From: Sporosarcina sp.
Lineage (GTDB): Bacteria > Bacillota > Bacilli > Bacillales_A > Planococcaceae
Direction: 5' to 3'
Length of the DNA stretch: 64,000 bases
NCBI GenBank assembly: GCA_029263895.1
Contig: JARIDO010000028.1
Coordinates: 45,086-109,085 of the forward strand
Below, in pieces: positions 18,956 to 32,192 of this stretch. A program made the position numbers and the translations under genes. The notes under the pieces were generated by a model. It did not search any database. It saw only the letters and a program-made list of their open reading frames with translations, and was not told where the DNA came from. Positions within the stretch are counted from its first letter, which is position 1, and the number at the start of each line of letters is the position of its first letter.

Positions 18956-19584
18956 TTACTTCAATAAACCTGCTTTTAACTTCCTATGCCAATCAAGTAA
19001 GGAATCGATAGAGTTTTCACTAATTGCTCCTGTTTCTTTTGCTGCTTCAGTTAAAGCTCCAAAGTCAGTAAGGCTATGATAAGTTAAATCTTCTTTTGTA
19101 AAGGCTTCAGTAGCGGTCGTCAATTCATAGGTGAAGATTGCAACGATTCCTAAGACATTTACTTTTTCTGAGCGCAATGCCGCCGCTGCATTTAAACTAC
19201 TCCCACCTGTTGAGATAAGATCTTCAATAATAATTGCATGATCAGTCGATGATACTTTCCCTTCAATTTGTCGACTACGGCCATGGCCTTTAGCAGAAGA
19301 TCGTACGTATACCATAGGAAGATTGAGGATATCAGCAACCCATGCTGCATGCGGAATACCAGCTGTAGCAGTACCTGCAATTACAGTTGTTTCAGGATAA
19401 TGTTCACATATCAAGTCAGCAAGACCTTGCGCGATTCGCTTTCTTCCTATTGGGTCGGACATCGTTAAACGATTGTCGCAGTAAATCGGAGATTCGATTC
19501 CAGATGCCCAAGTAAAAGGCTCATTTGGACTTAATGTCACCGCACCCACATCAAGCAATACCTTTGCTGCTTGTTTGTTATCGA

Positions 19585-19588
<4 letters not shown>
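18956..19588 (-). CDS. pyrE: Orotate phosphoribosyltransferase
   Basis: This 210-residue enzyme joins orotate and PRPP to give OMP. The PRPP loop reads HAIIEDLISTGGSSLNAA (near residue 115), and VYVRSSAKGHGRSRQIEGK is the flexible catalytic loop. ATG 19586-19588 overlaps the pyrF stop by four bases. It is the last gene of the pyr operon, as in B. subtilis. Confidence 0.97.
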
Positions 19589-21978
<2,390 letters not shown>

Positions 21979-21982
<4 letters not shown>

Positions 21983-24900
21983 GCATGAACCTCCTGTTTG
22001 GGCATCTCCAGTGTTTCAAATGACATCGACTCAATTACCCGAAGCATTGCGTCTGCCGTATCTAGTGAAGTGAAACATGGAACACCGTTTTCCACTGATT
22101 CTCGACGGATTCTAAACCCATCACGTTCAGGTTGTTTCCCTTTTGTTAATGTATTAATGACGACTTGCGCGTCACCTTTTTGTATAACATCTAGAAGGGT
22201 TGGTCCTTCAGAACCGATTTTATCAACAAGTTTCACTTTTATACCGGCAGCTTTTAACACATTCGCTGTTCCTTCAGTTGCAAGTATTCGGTAACCAATG
22301 TTCGTAAAACGTTCAGCAATTCCAACCATTTCTTCTTTATCTTTATCCGAAACGGTCATGAGTACAGAGCCGTACTCTTTAATTTCCATTCCGGCAGCGA
22401 CTAAGCCTTTGTAAAGTGCTTTTTCTAAGGTTATGTCTTTCCCCATCACTTCCCCAGTCGATTTCATTTCGGGTCCGAGTGTAATATCTACACGACGCAG
22501 TTTAGCAAAAGAAAATACAGGTACTTTCACGTAGACACCCGGTGGAGCCATTGCCAACCCTGTCCCATACCCTTGTTCGATAATGGACTGTCCTAAAATA
22601 GCTTTCGTTGCAATGTTTGCCATCGGAAGGTTTGTTATTTTACTTAAGAAAGGTACTGTACGACTCGATCTTGGATTCACTTCAATGACATATACTTGAC
22701 CTTCTGAAATGACGTACTGGATATTTAGTAACCCAATGATTCCAAGACCCTTTGCAAGTCGTTCTGTATAATCCGCTATCGTCGAAATCTGGCTTTTGGA
22801 TAGATTTTGCGGTGGGTAAACGGCGATTGAGTCACCTGAGTGAACGCCAGCACGCTCGATATGCTCCATAATGCCAGGTATTAAAACATTTTGACCGTCA
22901 CAAATGGCATCTACTTCAATTTCAGTTCCTGTTAGATAGCGGTCAACTAGCACAGGGTGATCCGGGCTCGCTTCGACTGCGTGTTCCATATAGTGTCGTA
23001 ATTCATCTTCGTGATAAACGATTTCCATCGCGCGTCCACCGAGTACATAAGAAGGTCTTACGAGAACGGGATAGCCGATTTCATTCGCTATTACAACCGC
23101 TTCTTTTGCTGATACAGCCGTTTTTCCAAGAGGTTGTGGAATGCCGATTTGACGTAATGCTTTTTCGAACTTATCACGATTTTCTGCACGGTCAATGTCT
23201 TCTAATGATGTCCCGAGAATTTTCACACCTCGTGCTTCCAGGCCCTCCGCAAGGTTAATGGCAGTCTGACCACCAAATTGGACGACAACTCCTTCCGGTT
23301 GTTCAAGATTAATGATATGCATAACATCCTCAATCGTTAGCGGTTCAAAGTATAGTTTGTCTGAGATTGAGAAATCAGTTGATACCGTTTCAGGGTTATT
23401 GTTAATAATGATTGCTTCATAACCCGCTTGTTGAATTGCCCAAACAGAATGGACAGTAGCGTAGTCAAATTCCACCCCTTGTCCAATTCGTATCGGTCCA
23501 GATCCAAGTACAACAACGCTTTTTTTATTGGATTTAATGGATTCGTTTTCATCTTCATATGTGCCGTAGAAATAAGGTGTATCTGATTCGAATTCACCTG
23601 CGCATGTGTCTACTTTTTTATAGACAGGAATAAGGCCTTGCTCCTTACGCCAATCGTATACTTTTCGTTCTTCCGTATTCCATAAAGTAGCGATTGTGAC
23701 ATCTGCAAAACCCATCCGCTTTGCTTTTCTTAGCGTAACAAAATCAAACGGATTTGCTTGAAGTACTTGCTCGAACTGAACGATTTTTTGTAATTTACGT
23801 AAGAAGAAAATATCAATCATGCTCCAGTCATTGATGGTTTCTACTGAAACACCTCTTCGCAATGCTTCTCCAATGAAGAACAATCGCTCATCTCCAGCAC
23901 GGCGTATCCTTTTTTCAATCCATTGATCTGTCATGTCACTACCATTTTTAAGAGTTAGTCCAAATTGACCTGTTTCAAGCGAACGAACTGCTTTTAAAAT
24001 CGATTCCTCGAATGTACGTCCCATCGCCATAACTTCGCCAGTCGCTTTCATTTGCGTACCAAGATTTCGCTTTGCAGATTCGAATTTATCAAATGGCCAT
24101 CTTGGAATTTTAGTAACGATATAATCCAGTGTCGGTTCAAAACAAGCATATGTTGTTCCGGTTACAGGGTTCAGCATTTCATCAAGCGTTAAGCCGACTG
24201 CAATTTTAGCTGCTAGTTTTGCGATTGGATATCCTGTCGCTTTAGATGCTAATGCAGACGAACGGCTAACACGCGGATTGACTTCAATTATATAGTAGTT
24301 AAAACTATGCGGATCTAGTGCTAACTGAACATTACAGCCGCCTTCGATTTTAAGTGCTCGAATGATTTTCAATGAAACATTGCGGAGCATTTGGTTCTCA
24401 CGGTCTGTCAATGTCTGACAAGGAGCTGCAACAATCGAATCACCAGTATGAATACCAACTGCATCCACATTTTCCATATTACAAACAACGATTGCATTGT
24501 CTGCCGAGTCACGCATTACTTCATACTCAATTTCTTTATAACCGGCAATTGACTTTTCAAGTAAACATTGCGTCACTGGACTATATTTCAACCCACCAGT
24601 TACGATTTCTACCAAATCCTCGTCATTGTAACAAATCCCGCCGCCTGTTCCTCCCATTGTAAATGCTGGGCGAACAATGACTGGATAACCAATCCGGTTA
24701 ACAAAGGTAAATGCTTCTTCAAGATTATGAATGATATCACTTTCAGGTACTGGTTCGCCAAGTTCGTTCATCAGCGTACGGAACAAATCACGATCTTCCG
24801 CTTTATGAATTGCTTCGAGTTTCGTACCAAGTATTTCTACTCCTTGTTCATCCAATATACCCGCTTCATGTAATTCGATTGCCATATTTAACCCTGTTTG

Positions 24901-25176
24901 ACCACCTAGTGTTGGAAGTAGTGCATCAGGGCGTTCTTTCCGAATAATTCGGCTCACAAAGTCTAACGTTAGTGGTTCTATATAGACCTTGTCCGCTATT
25001 TCTGTATCCGTCATAATCGTTGCTGGATTTGAATTAATTAATATGACGCGGTAGCCTTCCTCTTTTAACGAAAGACAAGCTTGTGTACCCGCATAGTCAA
25101 ACTCCGCCGCCTGTCCGATGACGATTGGACCAGAACCAATAACTAATATCGTTTCAATATCTGTACGTTTAGGCAT
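21979..25176 (-). CDS. carB: Carbamoyl-phosphate synthase large subunit
   Basis: The 1065-residue subunit (PyrAB) holds two ATP-grasp halves making carboxyphosphate and carbamoyl phosphate. Each half opens with an almost identical nucleotide motif ([20 protein letters not shown] near 12 and [19 protein letters not shown] near 557). GGTGGG and [11 protein letters not shown] loops and [24 protein letters not shown] follow. A C-terminal MGS-like allosteric domain (about 930-1065) probably binds UMP and PRPP. It overlaps carA by eight bases; AAAGGAGA precedes ATG 25174-25176. All visible large-subunit motifs look intact, including the half that uses ammonia. Confidence 0.97.
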
Positions 25177-26272
25177 TGAAATTCTCCTTTCGGTTATATG
25201 ATTTCATTAATGAAGTAAAGCGCACAAACAAATGACTAGAATCCTCTGGCCCTGGCGCACCTTCAGGATGGAATTGTACGGAAAATGCGTCATGCTGCAA
25301 ACTTCTAATTCCTTCTACTGAATTGTCATTAAGTGCTCGATGCGTTATTTCAAGACCCGTTCCTTCGATTGACTCCTCAACAATTGAATAACTGTGGCAT
25401 TGAACCGTTAACTCTGTTCGACCTCTAGTTAAATCTTTTACCGGATGATTGCCACCGTTATGACCGTTTTTTAGTTTACCCATTCGTGCACCACATGCCT
25501 TCGCAAACAATTGGTGCCCTAAACCAATTCCAAAAATAGGTGCCTTATTTAATAATGCTTTAATTGTATCGACTGCTCCATCTACATCATCTGGATTCCC
25601 CGGTCCATTCGACAGCACTATACCATCTGGGAATAAAGCGAGTATTTCTTTCGCCGATGTATTATAAGGGACAACAACGACATCACAATCATGTTTGTTC
25701 AATTCTCGTAAGATGCCGTGTTTCATGCCATAGTCAATGACGACGACCCGATCACCTCTACCAGGACTCGGATAAGGTTTTTTCGTAGATACTTGCGCAA
25801 CAAGATCAGTTGGTAAAATATATGCCTTCAGTTGAGCAACAACCTCTTCGATATTCACCTCTTCATTAGTAGCTGTAAGCAATCCTTTTAATGGCCCTTT
25901 TTCTCGTAATATTCTTGTCAACTTTCGAGTATCAATTTCTTGAATCCCAGGAATCCCTTTCAAAGTTAGCAACTGACATAAGGTCATTCCACTTCGAAAA
26001 TTGGACGGTTCATCTGATAGCTCTCGAACGACAACACCGTTTGTAGAAAGTTCAATCGACTCATAATCGTCGCGGTTAATGCCATAACTACCAATCATTG
26101 GATAGGTCATGACAACGATTTGTCCACAAGCAGATGGATTCGATAACGTTTCCTGGTATCCTGTCATCCCTGTTGTGAAAACTGTTTCTCCGATTGATGC
26201 ACAATCAGAACCAAACGCAATACCTTCAAAAAATGTTCCATCTTCTAAAATCAGCAGACGTTTTTTCATCAT
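25169..26272 (-). CDS. carA: Carbamoyl-phosphate synthase small subunit with Gly replacing the catalytic Cys
   Basis: The 367-residue protein has the normal CarA N-domain ([43 protein letters not shown]). Its C-terminal class I glutaminase domain (about 175-365) reads FGIGLGHQ where the family has FGICLGHQ. Codon 250 (25523-25525) is GGT, not TGT, so the nucleophile that hydrolyses glutamine is missing. Nearby positions also drift: QCHSY for QNHG(F/Y) and HPEGAPGP for HPEASPGP; His and Glu of the triad remain. Without the Cys the synthase should use ammonia rather than glutamine, as in mammalian CPS I, which has Ser there. The rest of the gene is full length and in the normal pyr operon position, overlapping pyrC and carB. 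Confidence 0.95.
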   Translation of the reverse strand: MMKKRLLILEDGTFFEGIAFGSDCASIGETVFTTGMTGYQETLSNPSACGQIVVMTYPMIGSYGINRDDYESIELSTNGVVVRELSDEPSNFRSGMTLCQLLTLKGIPGIQEIDTRKLTRILREKGPLKGLLTATNEEVNIEEVVAQLKAYILPTDLVAQVSTKKPYPSPGRGDRVVVIDYGMKHGILRELNKHDCDVVVVPYNTSAKEILALFPDGIVLSNGPGNPDDVDGAVDTIKALLNKAPIFGIGLGHQLFAKACGARMGKLKNGHNGGNHPVKDLTRGRTELTVQCHSYSIVEESIEGTGLEITHRALNDNSVEGIRSLQHDAFSVQFHPEGAPGPEDSSHLFVRFTSLMKSYNRKENFNA

Positions 26273-27546
26273 TGCTCATCCTCCCAAATCACTTTTCCAC
26301 CGTAAATCGTCTTTACTGGCCAACCCACACACGTCCAGCCATCAAAAGGGGTGTTTTTACCGTTTGAAATAAATGTGTGACGATCAATTGTTTGTTCTTT
26401 TGTAAGATCAATTAATACTAAATCAGCAGGTGCACCTACTTCTAATTTTCCGTACGGTAAACCAAATGTCTTTGCTGGCTTTTTAGTCATCCAGTCTAGC
26501 AGTTGCTGCAATGTCCATTTCTTTTCTTTTACAAATTGTGTGTAAAGTAACGGAAATGCAGTTTCAAAACCCGTAATACCAAATGGTGCAGTTGCCATTC
26601 CAACCGCTTTCTCTTCAGCTGTGTGTGGCGCGTGATCTGTTGCTATAAAATCTAATGTGCCATCTAGTAAGCCCTCCCGCAGCGCTTGTCGATCTTCGTT
26701 ACTGCGTAACGGTGGATTCATCTTCCAGTCCGCATCGTTTCCTGGGATATCATCTTCTGCTAATAACAAATGATGAGGGCTTACTTCCGCAGTCACATGG
26801 ATACCCGCTCTTTTTGCATCTCGAATTACACGAACAGATTCTTTTGTGCTGACATGACAAACGTGATAATGTGCCCCTGCCGCTTCCGCTAATAAAACAT
26901 CTCTGGCAATATGGACGGACTCGGCAATTGAAGGTATACCTGCAAGCCCAAGCTCTTTGTTCCGTCTACCTTCGTGGAGTGCTCCACCATAAATAAGTGT
27001 ATTGTCTTCACAATGCGCTACAATTGGCATGCCAATTTCAGCAGCAGCTTTCATCGCTTCATACATCATTCCTGCTTGTTGAATTCCTACACCATCATCT
27101 GTAAACGCGAATGCACCTGCTTCTTTAAGCTCTTGTAAATTCGTTCGCTCCTTGCCTGCTTCTCGAATTGTAATTGATGCATAAGGTAAGACTCGGATAA
27201 CCGCGTTTTGGTCAATTAGCTTATTAACCAACGTTATATTTTCTATTGTATCTGGCACAGGACGTGTATTAGGCATTGCACAAATTGTTGTATATCCACC
27301 TTTAGCGGCCGCCCTCGTCCCACTAGCTATCGTTTCTTTATGTTCACCGCCAGGTTCACGCAAATGAACGTGTACATCTATAAAACCTGGAGCCAGGAAT
27401 AATCCCTTACCGTTAATAATGTCTGTCGTGTCACTTACTAAATTCTTACCAATCGCAGTAACTACCCCCTCTGCAATGGTTACGTCTTTATTGACTATTT
27501 GTCCTTTAGCATCCAGCATTTGTACATCTTGAATCAATTTCTCCAT
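26269..27546 (-). CDS. pyrC: Dihydroorotase
   Basis: The 425-residue amidohydrolase cyclises carbamoyl aspartate to dihydroorotate. Zinc-binding [12 protein letters not shown] lies near residue 55; further ligands are in HCED, HVCHVST and ATDHAPH. ATG 27544-27546 follows GGGAGG and begins one base after the pyrB stop. The stop overlaps the carA start by four bases. Confidence 0.97.
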   Translation of the reverse strand: MEKLIQDVQMLDAKGQIVNKDVTIAEGVVTAIGKNLVSDTTDIINGKGLFLAPGFIDVHVHLREPGGEHKETIASGTRAAAKGGYTTICAMPNTRPVPDTIENITLVNKLIDQNAVIRVLPYASITIREAGKERTNLQELKEAGAFAFTDDGVGIQQAGMMYEAMKAAAEIGMPIVAHCEDNTLIYGGALHEGRRNKELGLAGIPSIAESVHIARDVLLAEAAGAHYHVCHVSTKESVRVIRDAKRAGIHVTAEVSPHHLLLAEDDIPGNDADWKMNPPLRSNEDRQALREGLLDGTLDFIATDHAPHTAEEKAVGMATAPFGITGFETAFPLLYTQFVKEKKWTLQQLLDWMTKKPAKTFGLPYGKLEVGAPADLVLIDLTKEQTIDRHTFISNGKNTPFDGWTCVGWPVKTIYGGKVIWEDEQ

Positions 27547-27547
27547 G

Positions 27548-28426
27548 TTAGTTCCTCCCTTTCAAAATTGTTTCGAGTACTGCTGCCCGAATGAACACAC
27601 CATTTTTCATTTGCCTAAAAATTCGTGATTGTGGACTGTCGATTAACACGTCCGCTATTTCCACACCTCTGTTAAATGGACCTGGATGTAATAGAATAGC
27701 GTCTTTCTTCATTTCTTTTGCTCTTTGCTCCGTTAAACCAAATTGTTCGTGATACGATTCGTTTGTGTAAATCGACTGCAGTTCATGTCTCTCATGCTGC
27801 ACACGAAGCAGCATAATTACATCACTAGTTCCAATTACATCGTCCCATTTATTAACACTGTTAAACTCCCCAGACCACTCTGGCGGACAAAGGACTGTAA
27901 CCGATGCACCTAATCTAGTTAATACATCTGCATTAGAGCGTGCAACACGACTATGTACGACATCGCCGGCAATAAGAATTTTCAATCCTTTGAACGTACC
28001 AAATTCTTCATAAATGGTAAATAGATCTAATAATGATTGCGTCGGATGCTGGCCTGAACCATCACCACCATTGACAATCGATACGCTCGTTTCTTCAAGC
28101 AGTTGTTCATAAAAACCATCTTCCGGATGTCTAATAACTAGTGTGTCCAGACCAATCGCTTCAAGCGTTTTCACCGTATCTAATAATGTTTCACCTTTAA
28201 GCGTACTGGAAAAACTTGATTCAAACGGTAACACCTCTAGTCCTAATTGTCTTTCCGCAATTTCAAAACTCATTTTTGTACGTGTACTTGGTTCAAAAAA
28301 GAGATTACTGATGTAATATTTCCCGGGCAATTTCTTAATACCACTTTGCTTGAATTCTGCTGCTCTTGTTAAGAAAAACATAATTTCTTCAAGCGAGAGT
28401 ATTTTCATAGATATAAGATGCTTCAT
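27548..28426 (-). CDS. pyrB: Aspartate carbamoyltransferase, catalytic subunit
   Basis: The 292-residue enzyme condenses carbamoyl phosphate and aspartate. [19 protein letters not shown] is the carbamoyl-phosphate motif, and [12 protein letters not shown] plus [13 protein letters not shown] form the rest of the active site. No regulatory chain (pyrI) is present, as in other Firmicutes. The gene is preceded by its own PyrR-dependent attenuator (28449-28577). Confidence 0.97.
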   Translation of the reverse strand: MKHLISMKILSLEEIMFFLTRAAEFKQSGIKKLPGKYYISNLFFEPSTRTKMSFEIAERQLGLEVLPFESSFSSTLKGETLLDTVKTLEAIGLDTLVIRHPEDGFYEQLLEETSVSIVNGGDGSGQHPTQSLLDLFTIYEEFGTFKGLKILIAGDVVHSRVARSNADVLTRLGASVTVLCPPEWSGEFNSVNKWDDVIGTSDVIMLLRVQHERHELQSIYTNESYHEQFGLTEQRAKEMKKDAILLHPGPFNRGVEIADVLIDSPQSRIFRQMKNGVFIRAAVLETILKGRN

Positions 28427-28448
28427 TTTTTTAACCTCCTCGGTATAA

Positions 28449-28577
28449 GAAAAAGCCTTTCCAGTGGATGGAAAGGCTCGCTTTTAATTGATACTCCCTT
28501 TTAGCGCCAATTACAGCGTACAAAAAGAAGTACCAAACGATCCTTTCCCTGACTCTCTGGACAGTGTTAAAAGGGTG
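28449..28577 (-). promoter_or_regulatory. PyrR attenuator between pyrP and pyrB
   Basis: On the minus strand the 5' part (28541-28577) carries ACTGTCCAGAGAGTCAGGG, the conserved PyrR-binding loop. The 3' part (28449-28478) is a terminator with AGCCTTTCC pairing with GGAAAGGCT followed by TTTTTC. UMP-bound PyrR would block the antiterminator and stop transcription before pyrB. Confidence 0.88.
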
Positions 28578-28579
28578 TA

Positions 28580-29866
28580 TTATTCAATTTTTTCAAGCGT
28601 TTCTTCATCAGACCTACCCGGTAACAGGATGTTAAGCAGCACACCAACAATGGCTGCTAATGCCATTCCTGTAACTTCGAAAGTATCACTAAATTTCAGT
28701 GTCGCTCCGCCAATTCCGATGACTAAAATTACTGATACAATGACTAGGTTTCGTTGCTTATCAAAGTCAATTTTATGATCAACGAGCATCCGTAATCCTG
28801 ATGCAGCAATAATTCCAAACAGAAGGATAGATATCCCGCCTAACACCGCTCCAGGAATCGTCTGGATAACCGCCATCAATTTTCCGACAAATGAAAAGCC
28901 AATTGCAAATACTGCAGCCCCAACGATGACATACACACTGTATATTCTCGTGATTGCCATTACGCCGATATTTTCACCGTACGTTGTTTTCGGCGGCCCT
29001 CCAAGTAATCCGCTAATGAGTGTTCCGAGTCCATCACCTAGCAAGGAACGATTTAAACCTGGTTCTCTAATAAAATCTTTTTTTACAACACTACCGAGTA
29101 CAAGTTGATGTCCGATATGTTCAGAAATTGTAACGATTGCAATAGGCACCATAATAATGAGCAATGTTGGTGTCACGACGAAATCATAGTCAACACCTGG
29201 AATAAGGAACTTAGGTATTTCAATCCAGTTAGCTTCTTTTACAGGTGCAAAGTTAATAATTCCTATAAAAATCGAATACACATATCCAACTGCAATTCCA
29301 ATTAACACAGGCATTAAACTGATAACACCTCTAAAAAACAACAGACAAATGATCGCTGCAGCGAGCGTTACGAGTGCTGCTGAGAAATGCAACAAATTGT
29401 AGACGGCAACCCCTTCTACTTTAACTGTACTTGCTAATTCGACTGCAATCGGCGCAACTCCCAAGCCAATCACCATAATGACTGGCCCAACAACTACAGG
29501 TGGTAATAACTTCATAATCCAATTCGGACCTGTTCTCCATATTAGCAGGGCTACAATCGCGTAGACCAATGCGACAAACATACTACCAATCATCGCACTG
29601 CCAATGCCACCTGTTTTAGTTGCAAATAGGATAGGTGTTATAAAGGCGAATGAAGAACCTAAGTAGGCAGGCACTTTAAAGCCTGTTACAAGTACAAATA
29701 CGATTGTTGCAATACCACTTGTTAACAAAGCAATTGCTGGACTCAATCCGACGAGTTGTGGCACCAAAATTGTAGCACCAAACATTGCAAACATATGTTG
29801 TAAACTGAGTGCAATCCATTTATCTACTCTTGGTTTTTCATGTACATCTAGTACTTTTTCACTCAT
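28580..29866 (-). CDS. pyrP: Uracil permease
   Basis: The 428-residue NCS2-family protein has about 12-14 membrane segments and imports uracil. The sequence around PPVVVGPVIMVIGLGVAPIA and SEHIGHQLVLG, followed by PPKTTYGENIGVMAIT, is the signature of uracil and xanthine permeases. GGAGGG precedes ATG 29864-29866. It lies between pyrR and pyrB as in B. subtilis, but only 45 bases separate it from pyrR and no attenuator is visible there. Confidence 0.95.
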   Translation of the reverse strand: MSEKVLDVHEKPRVDKWIALSLQHMFAMFGATILVPQLVGLSPAIALLTSGIATIVFVLVTGFKVPAYLGSSFAFITPILFATKTGGIGSAMIGSMFVALVYAIVALLIWRTGPNWIMKLLPPVVVGPVIMVIGLGVAPIAVELASTVKVEGVAVYNLLHFSAALVTLAAAIICLLFFRGVISLMPVLIGIAVGYVYSIFIGIINFAPVKEANWIEIPKFLIPGVDYDFVVTPTLLIIMVPIAIVTISEHIGHQLVLGSVVKKDFIREPGLNRSLLGDGLGTLISGLLGGPPKTTYGENIGVMAITRIYSVYVIVGAAVFAIGFSFVGKLMAVIQTIPGAVLGGISILLFGIIAASGLRMLVDHKIDFDKQRNLVIVSVILVIGIGGATLKFSDTFEVTGMALAAIVGVLLNILLPGRSDEETLEKIE

Positions 29867-29911
29867 ATAGTTCCCTCCACCCTCGATAATTTATTTGTTG
29901 CGCTAGTTGAT

Positions 29912-30665
<754 letters not shown>

Positions 30666-30679
30666 CAATTACTTTTCTC

Positions 30680-30709
30680 AGTATAAACGTCATCCACTTG
30701 TTTTGTCAA
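30680..30709 (-). promoter_or_regulatory. pyr operon promoter
   Basis: On the minus strand a consensus TTGACA (30704-30709) and TATACT (30680-30685) are 18 bases apart, just upstream of the PyrR leader. The -35 element overlaps the last codons of rluD. Confidence 0.8.
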
Positions 30710-31610
30710 CGCTATTTCTCATTTTGCTAATTAACGCTTGAAAGTCTTCTGGTAAAGGCTGATGGAACTCTTTATATTCCCCAGTGACAGGATGTTCAAA
30801 TCCAATTGTTCCTGCATGTAGCGCTTGTCCACTGAAGTCAATAGTTTTTTTCGGTCCATACTTCGGATCTCCTGCAAGAGGATAACCAATATACTTCATA
30901 TGCACGCGAATTTGATGTGTTCGTCCTGTTTCTAGTCGACACTCTACTAATGTAAATTCGCCATAACGTTCTAATACTTTAAAATGTGTTACTGCATGCT
31001 TACCGTCATCTACGATTGCCATGCTTTGGCGTTCACGTTTATCACGCCCAATGGGTGCATCAATCGTCCCATTATCATGTGGAATATGTCCATGTACAAG
31101 TGCTGTATAAACACGCGTAACGCTTTTTTCTACTAACTGATTGACTAACGACACATGTGCCAAATCATTTTTCGCAACCATTAGCAAGCCCGATGTGTCT
31201 TTATCAATTCGATGTACAATTCCCGGTCGAAGCACACCATTTATACCTGACAAGTCTTTGCAATGATACATAAGCCCGTTGACAATTGTGCCTGTTGGGT
31301 GGCCGGGTGCTGGATGAACAACCATACCACTTGGTTTATTTACGACAAGTACGTCTTTATCTTCATAAACGATGTCTAATTGTAAATCTTCTGCAACAAC
31401 ATCTAACTCTTCTGGTTCTGGTTCATTAATAGTGACAACGTCACCCGTTTTCACTTTATAATTCGGCTTTACTTTTTTTTCATTGACCAATACAAGACTG
31501 TCTTTTAACCAATTTTGTAGATGTGTTCGTGACCAATCAGAGTTGATAGCCGACAAAGCTTTGTCAATTCGGTTTCCTGCATGTTCTTCCGTTATTTCGA
31601 TTGTTTCCAT
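30690..31610 (-). CDS. rluD: RluD-family rRNA pseudouridine synthase (YlyB)
   Basis: The 306-residue enzyme has an N-terminal S4 RNA-binding domain (about 13-75, RIDKALSAINSDWSRTHLQN) and a catalytic domain. The active-site motif HRIDKDTSGLLMVAKN contains the essential Asp, and GRTHQIRVHM is the second family signature. It probably modifies 23S rRNA; exact positions cannot be inferred. It begins in a one-base overlap with the lspA stop (TAATG). RluA/RluD/RluC subfamily choice is uncertain. Confidence 0.9.
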   Translation of the reverse strand: METIEITEEHAGNRIDKALSAINSDWSRTHLQNWLKDSLVLVNEKKVKPNYKVKTGDVVTINEPEPEELDVVAEDLQLDIVYEDKDVLVVNKPSGMVVHPAPGHPTGTIVNGLMYHCKDLSGINGVLRPGIVHRIDKDTSGLLMVAKNDLAHVSLVNQLVEKSVTRVYTALVHGHIPHDNGTIDAPIGRDKRERQSMAIVDDGKHAVTHFKVLERYGEFTLVECRLETGRTHQIRVHMKYIGYPLAGDPKYGPKKTIDFSGQALHAGTIGFEHPVTGEYKEFHQPLPEDFQALISKMRNSVDKTSG

Positions 31611-32086
31611 TAAGACACCTTTTTCTTATTGTTTTTTTCGTCCATGATCACATGGATAATCATTAAAACTACACCGATTGTTAAAGCTGCATCGGCTACA
31701 TTAAAGATTGGAAAGTCATAGTTAATGACTGGAATTACAACGTCAACAAAATCAACGACTTCTTTACGAATTACTCGGTCGATGAAATTCCCAATTGCAC
31801 CACCAAGTAACAACATAAGGCTCCATGCAAAAAGAGGATGACCTTTCGCTTCTTTATGGAAAAAGTAAATAATACCAGCAATGACCAGTACAGTTACGAT
31901 ATAAAAAATCCACATTTGCCCTTCAAGCATTCCCCATGCAGCACCTTTATTGCGATGAGAAAGTAGTCCAAAATACGGTTCTGCAATGCTAATGTATTCT
32001 CTTAAATCCATATTTTTCACGACAAGCCATTTCGTTAGCTGATCTAAAATAATGACAACTGCTGCAATTGCATAATAAATAAACAA
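31610..32086 (-). CDS. lspA: Lipoprotein signal peptidase (signal peptidase II)
   Basis: This integral membrane aspartyl protease cleaves lipoprotein signal peptides. Four helices and the motifs DQLTKWLVVKNM, HRNKGAAWGML, GGAIGNFIDR and PIFNVADAALTIG are visible, with the two catalytic Asp in NFIDR and NVADA. I chose TTG 32084-32086 (158 residues), eight bases after GGGGG, as known LspA starts just before this helix. A longer frame from ATG 32128 would start within the U-tract of the ileS terminator and has no ribosome binding site. Confidence 0.93.
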   Translation of the reverse strand: MFIYYAIAAVVIILDQLTKWLVVKNMDLREYISIAEPYFGLLSHRNKGAAWGMLEGQMWIFYIVTVLVIAGIIYFFHKEAKGHPLFAWSLMLLLGGAIGNFIDRVIRKEVVDFVDVVIPVINYDFPIFNVADAALTIGVVLMIIHVIMDEKNNKKKVS

Positions 32087-32130
32087 CCAAAATACCCCCG
32101 TCCAACAGATTAGCTTTAATTCTACCATAA

Positions 32131-32185
32131 AAAAAGGGATGGCTGCGACAATCCAACTTAAAAGATTGTCACAACCATCTCCTTT
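32131..32185 (-). terminator. ileS terminator
   Basis: A long minus-strand hairpin with arms of about 20 bases (GATGGTTGTGACAATC against GATTGTCGCAGCCATC) is followed by TTTTTTT, directly after the ileS stop. Confidence 0.88.
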
Positions 32186-32192
32186 ATAGTAA

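Noticed and set aside
32087..32128. Longer N-terminus for lspA from ATG 32128
   Set aside because: There is no ribosome binding site and it abuts the ileS terminator; homologues begin near residue 15 of this frame.
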